Source: Salaquimonas sp.
GTDB lineage: Bacteria; Pseudomonadota; Alphaproteobacteria; Rhizobiales; Rhizobiaceae
NCBI GenBank assembly: GCA_024639745.1
Contig: JAHEHW010000072.1
Location: 1 to 7,696 of the forward strand
Length of the DNA: 7,696 bases
Reading direction: 5' to 3'
This document shows, piece after piece, positions 1 through 6,208 of this stretch. Numbering within the stretch: the first letter of the stretch is position 1; the number at the start of each line of letters is the position of its first letter. The notes under the pieces were generated by a model that saw only the letters and a program-made list of their open reading frames with translations, ran no database searches and was not told the origin of the DNA. The position numbers and the translations under genes are program-made.

Positions 1-2
1 TT

Positions 3-209
3 CGACTCAATATCACCTACCGCAAGGTGGAGGATCTCAAGCTCTATGCGGCGAACGCCTGCACCCATTCTGACAAGCAGATTCAACAGATCGCGGCGTC
101 GATCCGGCAGTTCAATTTAGTGAACCCGAATCTGATCGATGGCAAAGATTGCATCGTCGCCGGTCATGGACGCGTCGCCGCAGCGCGCAAGCTCGAATAA
201 GACGAGGTA
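3..209 (+). pseudogene. ParB-like N-terminal domain fragment (left-truncated, stop-terminated)
   Basis: The frame beginning at base 3 is open from the window edge to a TAA at 198-200. It reads like the ParB/sulfiredoxin-type domain found in ParB proteins and in phage or transposon DNA methyltransferases. Visible hallmarks are an opening V-x-x-L-K-x-Y-x-x-N, then T-H-S-x-K-Q-I-x-Q-I-A-x-S-I, N-P-x-L-I-D, and the nucleotide-binding A-G-H-G-R-V-x-A-A-R-K-L. After the TAA the same frame continues D-E-V-P, as ParB domains do after their final Leu-Gly, so the stop appears to interrupt the domain. Degeneration is also suggested by Cys where the family has Arg before T-H-S, and by loss of the usual Gly before N-P. 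The start lies outside the window. It is probably a remnant of an integrated element. The family call is fairly sure, the parent protein is not. Confidence 0.7.
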
Positions 210-929
210 CCATGGTGGTATTTCTACAAGGCAAACACGGGTACGATTCTCGCTGACCTGCCGATGAAGACGGTCGATCTGGGCGGCGCGCAGTGGCATG
301 CTTTCGGACCGGAACGCGCAATTGGGTTCGTTATCTATTCTGTCTGCGACGTGCCGGAGCCGGGTATAACCCAGCACAAATAGGGTAATCGTTTTTCCAT
401 GGGAGAGCCGGATGGAACGGTGACCGAACGACTGGAGCTGGTTTCGGGACTGTTGCATGAGGGCGGCATGAAAGCGCCGCGAAAATCACGCCTTCGGGAC
501 GAATTATGGATCAAGCTTTGGGCAATTGTTCGTTCAATCCCGTTTCAGCGCTCACCGGCGCGAGCCTCGATCTGATCGGGGCGTATGAAGCCTGCCGCGA
601 TGTCGTTCAGCGTATCATGCTTGAGTGCAAAACCGTTGGCGAGGCAATCGGAGCAGAGTTTGCGGTCGATGTCGAACGGCGGATCGATGGGGGCGGAGAT
701 CGTCGGATACAAGCCTTCGACCCGCTAGGATGTCGAGAAGGGCAGGTCGATGGAGCTCGATGCCCTTACCTCGACGGTGCTCGAATTGGCTCGTCGCCTT
801 GGCATTCCTACGCCGACGCTGGATGCGGTCGCTGCGCTGGTGGGGATGCGGGGTAGCGGGCTTGGTCTGTACAATTTCGACGACCGGATCGAGAAACTGA
901 TTTTCCAATGGGAAGACGCGGATTCCTGA
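210..929 (+). pseudogene. Ketopantoate reductase (PanE/ApbA) family pseudogene, N-terminal half missing
   Basis: Reading across frames reconstructs the C-terminal two thirds of a 2-dehydropantoate 2-reductase-like protein. Successive blocks are P-W-W-Y-F (210-224), G-P-E-R-A-I-G and E-P-G-I-T-Q-H (about 309-377), N-R-F-S-M-G-E-P-D-G, then W-I-K-L-W with the family's catalytic-type lysine (codon 513-515), N-P-V-S-A-L-T-G-A, V-G-Y-K-P-S, D-V-E-K-G-R-S-M-E-L-D-A-L, and L-G-I-P-T-P-T. It ends at TGA 927-929. Lesions are TAG at 381-383, loss of one G near 519-522, gain of one G in the run at 689-693, and TAG at 726-728 where the family has Gln before Asp-Val-Glu. The Rossmann domain with its Gly-rich NADPH site is absent. 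The ParB-like fragment sits in its place, in the same frame. The gene is therefore non-functional as a reductase. The original substrate is unknown, because many catabolic PanE-like proteins do not act on ketopantoate. Confidence 0.85.
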
Positions 930-985
930 GGCTTTCGGCTGTTCAGATTGCGTCGTGATTAACGAATGACAAACCGCTTTTTTGC

Positions 986-1014
986 TTGACAGCGGTGGGC
1001 ATCGCGATTGTGCT
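986..1014 (+). promoter_or_regulatory. Possible sigma-70-type promoter ahead of the methyltransferase gene
   Basis: A perfect TTGACA lies at 986-991. Seventeen bases later is TGTGCT (1009-1014), only a 3/6 match to TATAAT, which is tolerable for alphaproteobacterial promoters. It lies about 195 bases before the start at 1208 and just after the PanE-like remnant ends. The -35 match is strong but the -10 is weak, so this is a candidate only. The rest of 930-1207 shows no gene. Confidence 0.35.
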
Positions 1015-1145
1015 TTCACCTGTCGATCCGTCAATCATTACATCGGGTTCTGGTTCGGGTTTGGCACTGGTCGGGAGGCAACAGACTGACCGGTTCAAGC
1101 GGGATGGCTGGCCATGTCCGATCGCTACTCTTCCGGTTTCCATTA

Positions 1146-1192
1146 CCCGCTCGAAAAAGCGGGCCCCAGTGCACGTTTCTCAATTGCATTGA
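1146..1192 (+). promoter_or_regulatory. Two small inverted repeats in the methyltransferase leader
   Basis: CCCGCT (1146-1151) and AGCGGG (1158-1163) form a perfect 6-bp stem with a six-base loop. TCAAT (1180-1184) and ATTGA (1188-1192) form a second, 5-bp arm pair with a three-base spacer, ending 15 bases before the start codon. Either could be a protein-binding site or an mRNA hairpin. The second is close enough to the weak GGCGG ribosome-binding region (1201-1205) to affect translation. Both are short enough to occur by chance. Confidence 0.3.
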
Positions 1193-1207
1193 AACAGGCG
1201 GGCGGTA

Positions 1208-2770
1208 ATGTCTGTTGAGAAGGCCGAAGCCGAACAAGCGCCGGCTGCCAAAGCCGTCCGAACGGGTGGAAGGGCAGGGCGCTTGGCGCTCAGGTCAAGT
1301 CCGCTGGCGCGTGATCAGCGTCCCGTGTTCGAGGGCATGAGCGGCGGGCAATATCGACCGTTGACGCAGGAAGGCGAAGCCAGAATTCACAAAGCCGCAT
1401 TGGAGGCGCTCGAGAAGATCGGTTTGTCCGGCGCTCCACCCTCAGGCGTTCACGTACTTCTTGAAGCCGGTGCCGTGCAAGATGATGACGGCAGGATCCG
1501 TTTTTCGCGAATGTTGGTCGAAGACATGCTTTCCGTTGCGGCGCGGGGGATTACGCTGTTCGGCAGGTCGCCCGACAACGACCTTCACCTTTCAGGTTCG
1601 CGAGTGCATTTCGGCACGGCGGGAGCGGCGGTTCATGTGGTCGAGCCGAAAACAAGAACCTATCGTGAGTCAACCGCTCGCGATCTTTACGAAGCTGCAG
1701 TTCTGGCCGATCAACTCGATAATATTCATTTCTTCCAGCGGGCGATGGTTTGCCGGGATGCGGCCGATCCGCTCGAGATGGATATCAATACGCTCTATGC
1801 GTGCTGCGCGGGAACGCGCAAACATGTGGGCACGAGTTTCTCCGAACCGGATAATGTCGAACCATGTATTGAGCTTTTACATTTTATCGCTGGCGGTGAA
1901 GAGAAATGGCGCGATAGGCCATTCGTTTCGAATTCGAACTGTTTCGTGGTTCCGCCAATGCGTTTTGCGACCGAAAGTTGCGAGACGATGGAGAAATGCA
2001 TACGCGCAGGGATGCCCGTATTGCTTCTTTCCGCCGGTCAGGCGGGGGCTACGGCGCCAGCCTCTCTTGCCGGGGCCGTCGTTCAGGCGGTGGCGGAATG
2101 CCTTGCCGGCGTTGTCTATGTGAATGCCGTCAAACCGGGGCATCCCGCGATATTCGGGACTTGGCCGTTCGTTTCGGATCTTAGGACCGGCGCTATGTCG
2201 GGGGGATCCGGCGAACAGGCATTGCTTACGGCCGCTTGCGCGCAGATGCATCGTTTTTATGATTTGCCTGGTGGTGCCGCAGCAGGTATCGCGGATTCGA
2301 AATTGCCGGATATGCAGGCTGGCTGGGAGCAGGGCATTTCAAACGTTCTCGCCGGCCTGTCCGGACTCAATCTTGTTTATGAGTCGGTTGGAATGCACGC
2401 ATCCCTTCTGGGTTTTTGTCCGGAATCAATGATCCTCGGCAATGATCTGCTCGGTCAGGCACTTCGTTGCGTTCGCGGTATCGAGGTAACGGAAGACAGT
2501 GTGTCTTTGGACGTGATGCGAAATGTTTGTCTCGAGGGACCGGGGCATTACCTCGGCCATGGTCAAACGCTGGGACTCATGCAGTCGGAATACGTGTACC
2601 CATCGGTCGCTGACCGCAAGAGCCCGAAAGAATGGGAAGAATATGAAAAGCCCGATCTGATCGACCAGGCAATTTTACGTAAAGAGCAAATGCTCGCTTC
2701 GTCCGGTATCCCTAAAGTGGACCCGGTAACTGATCGTGCAATCCGAAGCCGTCACCGAATTCTGTTCTAG
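1208..2770 (+). CDS. Trimethylamine methyltransferase family protein (MttB superfamily, non-pyrrolysine)
   Basis: The 520-residue product is full length for bacterial MttB-superfamily proteins. The family transfers a methyl group from a methylated (usually quaternary) amine to the cobalt of a partner corrinoid protein, in the cytoplasm. Family features are a basic N-terminus followed by Y-R-P-L-T (49-53), H-F-G-T-A-G-A-A-V-H (134-143), N-I-H-F-F-Q-R (172-178), K-H-V-G-T-S-F (205-211), S-N-S-N-C-F-V-V-P-P (241-250), S-A-G-Q-A-G-A-T-A-P (275-284), F-G-T-W-P-F-V-S-D-L-R-T-G (316-328) and A-G-I-A-D-S-K-L-P-D-x-Q-A-G (359-372). There is no internal amber codon. The last block corresponds to the active-site loop that carries pyrrolysine in archaeal MttB, so this belongs to the glycine-betaine/other-substrate branch (homology knowledge). 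The start has only a weak GGCGG at 1201-1205, but the N-terminus fits relatives. No corrinoid protein or reductive activator is in the window. The substrate is unknown. It ends convergently 10 bases from the small minus-strand gene. Confidence 0.9.
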   Translation: MSVEKAEAEQAPAAKAVRTGGRAGRLALRSSPLARDQRPVFEGMSGGQYRPLTQEGEARIHKAALEALEKIGLSGAPPSGVHVLLEAGAVQDDDGRIRFSRMLVEDMLSVAARGITLFGRSPDNDLHLSGSRVHFGTAGAAVHVVEPKTRTYRESTARDLYEAAVLADQLDNIHFFQRAMVCRDAADPLEMDINTLYACCAGTRKHVGTSFSEPDNVEPCIELLHFIAGGEEKWRDRPFVSNSNCFVVPPMRFATESCETMEKCIRAGMPVLLLSAGQAGATAPASLAGAVVQAVAECLAGVVYVNAVKPGHPAIFGTWPFVSDLRTGAMSGGSGEQALLTAACAQMHRFYDLPGGAAAGIADSKLPDMQAGWEQGISNVLAGLSGLNLVYESVGMHASLLGFCPESMILGNDLLGQALRCVRGIEVTEDSVSLDVMRNVCLEGPGHYLGHGQTLGLMQSEYVYPSVADRKSPKEWEEYEKPDLIDQAILRKEQMLASSGIPKVDPVTDRAIRSRHRILF

Positions 2771-2780
2771 CTGAGCCGTA

Positions 2781-2981
2781 TCAGCGCCGGTTCAGGCTTT
2801 CGTTGAACACGATGTCATGAAGCTGGCGATGGTCAATACGCGAATGGCGTGACGTTTCGCGGTCGATGCGATGCGACACGTCCAAGGCCCAAGCGAATCC
2901 GCTGGCGAGCGCGTTTACGTGATCCATCAGGTTTGGGGTGCCTCGGCGGCGGCTGTTGATAGCTGTTGATCTCGTCGTCAT
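2781..2981 (-). CDS. Small basic hypothetical protein, 66 residues
   Basis: On the minus strand an ATG at 2981-2979 is preceded by GGAG, with about 10 bases between them, a good ribosome-binding site. The 66 residues open with a Thr/Arg-rich stretch including R-R-R (11-13). A possible amphipathic helix follows, N-A-L-A-S-G-F-A-W-A-L-D (23-34), and then an Arg/His/Asp-rich tail ending E-S-L-N-R-R. Third codon positions are largely G or C, as in a real gene. The frame stays open upstream to 3434, but that part overlaps the well-supported amidohydrolase gene and lacks family features, so the 2981 start is preferred. The layout of a basic N-terminus, short helix and polar tail loosely recalls DUF1127-type alphaproteobacterial small proteins, without a clear motif. 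Function unknown. It is transcribed away from the amidohydrolase gene and could share its regulatory interval. Confidence 0.5.
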   Translation of the reverse strand: MTTRSTAINSRRRGTPNLMDHVNALASGFAWALDVSHRIDRETSRHSRIDHRQLHDIVFNESLNRR

Positions 2982-3038
2982 GATATCTGCTCCGGACCGT
3001 TGGACGGCACTACGAATGTGACTGATTCGACTTTGTTT

Positions 3039-3117
3039 TTTCGCATGCCGCACTGCAGAACATAGGCCTATTTCCCGTGTTTGAAAGGGTAGTCGTCCGC
3101 ATGGAAGCCATGCGAAA
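3039..3117. promoter_or_regulatory. Candidate operator region with repeated CGCATG half-sites
   Basis: The 219-base gap between the divergent small gene and the amidohydrolase gene contains a perfect inverted repeat, CGCATGG-AAG-CCATGCG (3098-3114). The right arm extends to CATGCGAAA (3109-3117), whose exact reverse complement TTTCGCATG sits at 3039-3047. Between them is a perfect 10-bp palindrome, ATAGGCCTAT (3062-3071). Dyads placed 84-160 bases upstream of the 3201 start fit binding of a dimeric transcription factor, for example a GntR-, LacI- or LysR-type regulator. None is encoded in the window. No convincing -35/-10 pair was found for the 3201 gene. Confidence 0.45.
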
Positions 3118-3200
3118 CATGCAATCCTCGCCGGTTTTGCTTTCGACACCGGGAGAAGACGCGGTACCGTTCCTGTTTGTAAGCGGTTAGAAAGTCGACC

Positions 3201-4091
3201 ATGAGCGAAGAAGCCCCCTATTGCGCGCCACCCCAAGATAGCATTGGCCGGGTGCATCTGAAGGTTCCGGCTGGAAGTTGCGATACGCATGTTCATGTCT
3301 TCGGACCAGCCGAAGAGTATCCCTATCAGCCTACACGGGCCTATACTCCGCATGATTGCCCGCCCGGAAGACTGCTTCGATTGCACAGGGCACTGGGTGT
3401 GGAGCGCGCAGTGCTCGTGCAGGCGAGCGTTCACGGAACCGACAATTCAGCGGTCCTCGATGCCTTATCGCTGTCGCCCGACCGTTTCCGCGCTGTGGTA
3501 TCTGTTGGCCCTGATACCGGCCAAGCCGATCTCGAAGCGATGCATGCGAAGGGTGTTCGGGGCATTCGCGTCAATCTAGTCGACAAGGGGGGAATGGCAT
3601 TCGATGGGCCGGATGCCGTCATCGCCATGTCAGAGCGGGTTGCAGCGATGGGCTGGCACGTCGAGTTTCTCGTCAAGATTGATCAATTTGAAGATTTTCC
3701 CGGCCTTGCCCGGAAATTGGCAACGCCCGTCGTCGTCGGGCATTTCGGCTATATGGCCGTCGACAAAACTGTCGATGCGCCTGCGTATCGCCATTTTCTG
3801 GACCTGCTCCAAACCGGAAACTGCTGGGTGAAGCTCACGGGACCGTATCGCATATCTTCGGAAAAGGGGCCGCCATACTTGGATGTTGCGCCATTCGCGC
3901 AAAAGCTTGTGGACGCGGCGCCAGAACGTCTCCTCTGGGGAAGCGACTGGCCACATGTGATGATGAAGAAAACAATGCCGGATGATGCCGAATTGCTCGA
4001 CGCGCTTAGCGAATGGGTTCCCGATGAAAATTTGCGCCGTCTGATCCTCAGTTCCAATCCAGCCGAATTATACGATTTTTCTGGAAGCTAG
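3201..4091 (+). CDS. Amidohydrolase-family hydrolase, LigI-like (COG3618 lactonase type)
   Basis: The 296-residue product is a single-domain TIM-barrel amidohydrolase (Amidohydro_2). It resembles 2-pyrone-4,6-dicarboxylate lactonase (LigI) in both length and motif spacing. Visible features are C-D-T-H-V-H-V-F-G-P (27-36) with the strand-1 His30/His32 pair, Q-A-S-V-H-G-T-D-N (74-82), G-V-R-G-I-R-V-N-L (118-126), His181 in G-H-F-G, W-V-K-L-T-G (208-213), L-W-G-S-D-W-P-H (245-252) with the catalytic Asp249, and N-P-A-E-L-Y near the end. Relatives hydrolyse lactones or related carboxylic acid derivatives in the cytoplasm. Many use no tightly bound metal, as in LigI (established for LigI, inferred here). 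The ribosome-binding site is weak (AGAAAG, 3190-3195). The next gene starts 29 bases downstream on the same strand, suggesting an operon. True PDC lactonase activity is not established, since no lig or protocatechuate genes are visible. Confidence 0.88.
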   Translation: MSEEAPYCAPPQDSIGRVHLKVPAGSCDTHVHVFGPAEEYPYQPTRAYTPHDCPPGRLLRLHRALGVERAVLVQASVHGTDNSAVLDALSLSPDRFRAVVSVGPDTGQADLEAMHAKGVRGIRVNLVDKGGMAFDGPDAVIAMSERVAAMGWHVEFLVKIDQFEDFPGLARKLATPVVVGHFGYMAVDKTVDAPAYRHFLDLLQTGNCWVKLTGPYRISSEKGPPYLDVAPFAQKLVDAAPERLLWGSDWPHVMMKKTMPDDAELLDALSEWVPDENLRRLILSSNPAELYDFSGS

Positions 4092-4120
4092 GTCTAAGTC
4101 CCATACATAGGAAAGAAGCT

Positions 4121-5098
4121 ATGTATATTTGGCGCCGAATTGAAGAGGATAAGGCTTTGAACAACAACATATTCAGTCAGATAAATCGCAGGAAAGTTCT
4201 CACGGGCCTGGTGGCCGGTTGCATGGTGGGGGCCATGCCCGGATTTGCGAGACGTGCGCAAGCGCAGGAAGTAGCTCAAATCGGTGGCCGCAAGATCATG
4301 ACCCTGAGCGATGGCAATCTGGTTTTGCCTATTTCATTTCTGTTTCCCAATGTCCCGGAGGACGAGCTGAAAACGGTGCTGACCGAAAATAATCTGAGTA
4401 CAGAGCAGCTCGAGCCAACGCTGAACCTTACCCTCGTCGAGGATGGGGATCGTAAGATACTGTTCGATGCCGGCTCAGGACCACATTTCATGCCGAGCGC
4501 AGGAAAGCTGGGCGACGCCATGATGGATGCGGGGATCGATCCGTCGGAAATTACCGACGTCGTCTTCACACATGGTCATCCCGATCACCTGTGGGGAATT
4601 ATTGATGATTTCGACGAAATTACCTTCCCAGAAGCTGTCCTTCATTTTCCGAGGGCGGAATGGGGTTTCTGGCGGAGCGAGGACGCCGTCGAACAGATGG
4701 AAGAGGCTCGTAAGTCATTTGCCGTCGGCGCCCAAAACCGGCTGGCTCTGATGGAAGATCGCGTCGAGCTGTTCGACCCGGGTCAGGAGCTTGTTTCCGG
4801 CATTGAGGTTGTTGATACTGCGGGTCACACGCCCGGACATAGCTCGTTTGTTCTACACGGTGATGGCGAGTCGCTCATGGTGGTTGGCGATGCGCTGACG
4901 AATAATGTAATATCTTTTGAAAAGCCCCAATGGCCCACGGGCTCGGATCAGGACCCGGACAAGGGTATCGAGACGCGGAAAATGCTGCTCGATCGTCTTG
5001 CCAATGATGGCATGCAGCTAATTGGCTACCATCTTCCCGGCAACGGTGTTGGCTATGCAGAGAAGGCTGGCGATGCATATCGCTTTGTACAATCCTGA
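4121..5098 (+). CDS. Tat-exported MBL-fold metallo-hydrolase
   Basis: The 325-residue protein has a twin-arginine signal (N-R-R-K-V-L at 22-27, a hydrophobic stretch 28-42, A-Q-A at 46-48 as likely cleavage site), so the enzyme should act folded in the periplasm. The metallo-beta-lactamase fold is clear: T-H-G-H-P-D-H (150-156) gives His151, His153, Asp155 and His156. Then come His236 in T-A-G-H-T-P-G-H (233-240), Asp257 in V-G-D-A (255-258), and His304 in G-Y-H-L-P (302-306), a complete dinuclear metal set. The ATG at 4121 follows GGAAAG (4110-4115). A TTG at 4157 in the same frame follows GAGGA (4145-4149) and gives a neater Tat leader, so either start is possible. It lies 29 bases after the amidohydrolase and converges on soxT with 13 bases between. 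The family includes lactonases, sulfatases and thiol-ester hydrolases. A SoxH-like role is possible given the neighbouring sox genes but is not shown. Confidence 0.88.
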   Translation: MYIWRRIEEDKALNNNIFSQINRRKVLTGLVAGCMVGAMPGFARRAQAQEVAQIGGRKIMTLSDGNLVLPISFLFPNVPEDELKTVLTENNLSTEQLEPTLNLTLVEDGDRKILFDAGSGPHFMPSAGKLGDAMMDAGIDPSEITDVVFTHGHPDHLWGIIDDFDEITFPEAVLHFPRAEWGFWRSEDAVEQMEEARKSFAVGAQNRLALMEDRVELFDPGQELVSGIEVVDTAGHTPGHSSFVLHGDGESLMVVGDALTNNVISFEKPQWPTGSDQDPDKGIETRKMLLDRLANDGMQLIGYHLPGNGVGYAEKAGDAYRFVQS

Positions 5099-5111
5099 TG
5101 GTTAAACTGCA

Positions 5112-6176
5112 TCAGCGATGGAATGCGGAGCTGAAGGTTCCCTCCAAAAGCCAGGCGAGGCCAAGGCGGGAACCGATCGCGATCGATACAAGCACAACCG
5201 GTGCGGAGACAGTCAACAGACTTGCCGCGGCCACGCCCTGACCGATCGTACAGCCGAGCGCAAGAATGCCGCCGAAACCCATGAGGGCGGCGCCAAAAAG
5301 GTGACGGGACAATTCGCGCGCATCGTCGCAGGCTTCCCATCGGACATTGTCCGACCGGTTAGCGGCGATCGCGGCACCAATGACAACGCCCGGAACGACC
5401 GCTACGCCGAAACCGATCGTAGAGCCAGTAAACAGGCTTAGATGGAGCAATGCGTCGGCGATGGGCGAGACGAAGCTGACGGATTCAATAGTAACTGGTT
5501 CGAAAGAATGGGCTGCTGCCATCGAGGTTATCAACCAGCCAAGCGCAATAACCAATCCGACAACGATGCCTGTCGTCCATTGGCCAAGTTGTCTGCGATA
5601 GTTCGCGTCCTTGAAGACCCAGGCAGCTGGAATACCAATAAGCGCCAGGATAATCGGCAGACGGCTCCACTCACCCAATGCCATACCGGCGAGATCGGGA
5701 ATGCTTTGCGAACCCGCACCGCTAAAGTCGAGCACATGACGGTCTAACCATTCAATCCTGGCAATGCCAAGCAGACCGCGTTGCGTGGCCATGGCGAAGA
5801 AGCCCAGCACGATCACCACTACCAGGCTCTTCAAGCTGCCGCCGCCAAGACGCACGAGAGCGCCGAAACCGCATGTGCCTACAAGTGCCATACCGAAGCC
5901 AAAGGTCAGCCCGCCGAGAATCGCGCTGACCCAGGTGAACCGTGGCTCTAGATAAACCGCTTCCGATACGTTGGATAGACCGGTGAATATGGTCAATTGC
6001 GTGGCGGCAGCCGCGACTGAAGCTGCGAGGACCCAAGTTCTCAGACCGGTAGAGTTTTCGCCGTACCAATAGGATTCAAGCGCTGACAGCGTGCAAAAGA
6101 AATTTCGCCTCGCGACAAAGCCGAGCATAACACCGCAAAGGAGCCCGCTCAGCGGTAACCACACCGCTATGTTCAT
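5112..6176 (-). CDS. soxT: SoxT: YeeE/YedE family sulfur-compound transporter
   Basis: The 354-residue integral membrane protein has about nine hydrophobic segments and the duplicated YeeE/YedE architecture. Diagnostic elements are G-x-x-A-R-R-N-F-F-C (Cys28), the glycine-rich G-T-C-G-F-G-A-L-V-R-L-G-G-G (100-113, Cys102), and the C-terminal repeat G-F-G-G-I-L-A-L-G-C-T-I-G-Q-G (300-314, Cys309). In the characterised thiosulfate importer TsuA, conserved pore cysteines in such motifs relay the sulfur compound through the membrane. By homology this protein likely imports thiosulfate or a related sulfur species. It is the last gene of soxS-soxR-soxT, 32 bases after soxR. The ribosome-binding site upstream is purine-rich (GGAGG and GGGAG within 6187-6198). 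In Pseudaminobacter salicylatoxidans the same order is known as soxSRT. The neighbour beyond it is convergent, so the operon ends here. Confidence 0.9.
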   Translation of the reverse strand: MNIAVWLPLSGLLCGVMLGFVARRNFFCTLSALESYWYGENSTGLRTWVLAASVAAAATQLTIFTGLSNVSEAVYLEPRFTWVSAILGGLTFGFGMALVGTCGFGALVRLGGGSLKSLVVVIVLGFFAMATQRGLLGIARIEWLDRHVLDFSGAGSQSIPDLAGMALGEWSRLPIILALIGIPAAWVFKDANYRRQLGQWTTGIVVGLVIALGWLITSMAAAHSFEPVTIESVSFVSPIADALLHLSLFTGSTIGFGVAVVPGVVIGAAIAANRSDNVRWEACDDARELSRHLFGAALMGFGGILALGCTIGQGVAAASLLTVSAPVVLVSIAIGSRLGLAWLLEGTFSSAFHR

Positions 6177-6208
6177 ACCGGACTATCTCCCTCCTCCTGA
6201 ACCGAGCG

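Noticed and set aside
506..856. An apparent 116-residue independent gene
   Set aside because: Its first half is the PanE-like sequence in one frame and its second half is out of frame after the inserted G. It is a piece of the pseudogene.
615..1143. Minus-strand open frames across 615-1143
   Set aside because: They lie opposite the pseudogene and leader, show no domain, and have unlikely composition. They look like chance open frames.
2768..2770. Amber stop of the MttB-family gene read as pyrrolysine
   Set aside because: The TAG lies at the natural C-terminus and readthrough would add only 11 residues before a TGA. The active-site region has a sense codon, so this is an ordinary stop.
2781..3434. 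A 217-residue minus-strand open frame across the amidohydrolase start
   Set aside because: Its first 150 residues overlap the well-supported amidohydrolase gene or its upstream regulatory interval and show no family motif. Only the last 66 codons, with their own ribosome-binding site, are retained.
5099..5111. A terminator between the MBL gene and soxT
   Set aside because: The 13-base gap contains no inverted repeat or T-run, so no terminator can be supported.
5118..5747. Plus-strand open frames opposite soxT
   Set aside because: They are the antisense of a clear membrane transporter gene and have no ribosome-binding sites or recognisable motifs.
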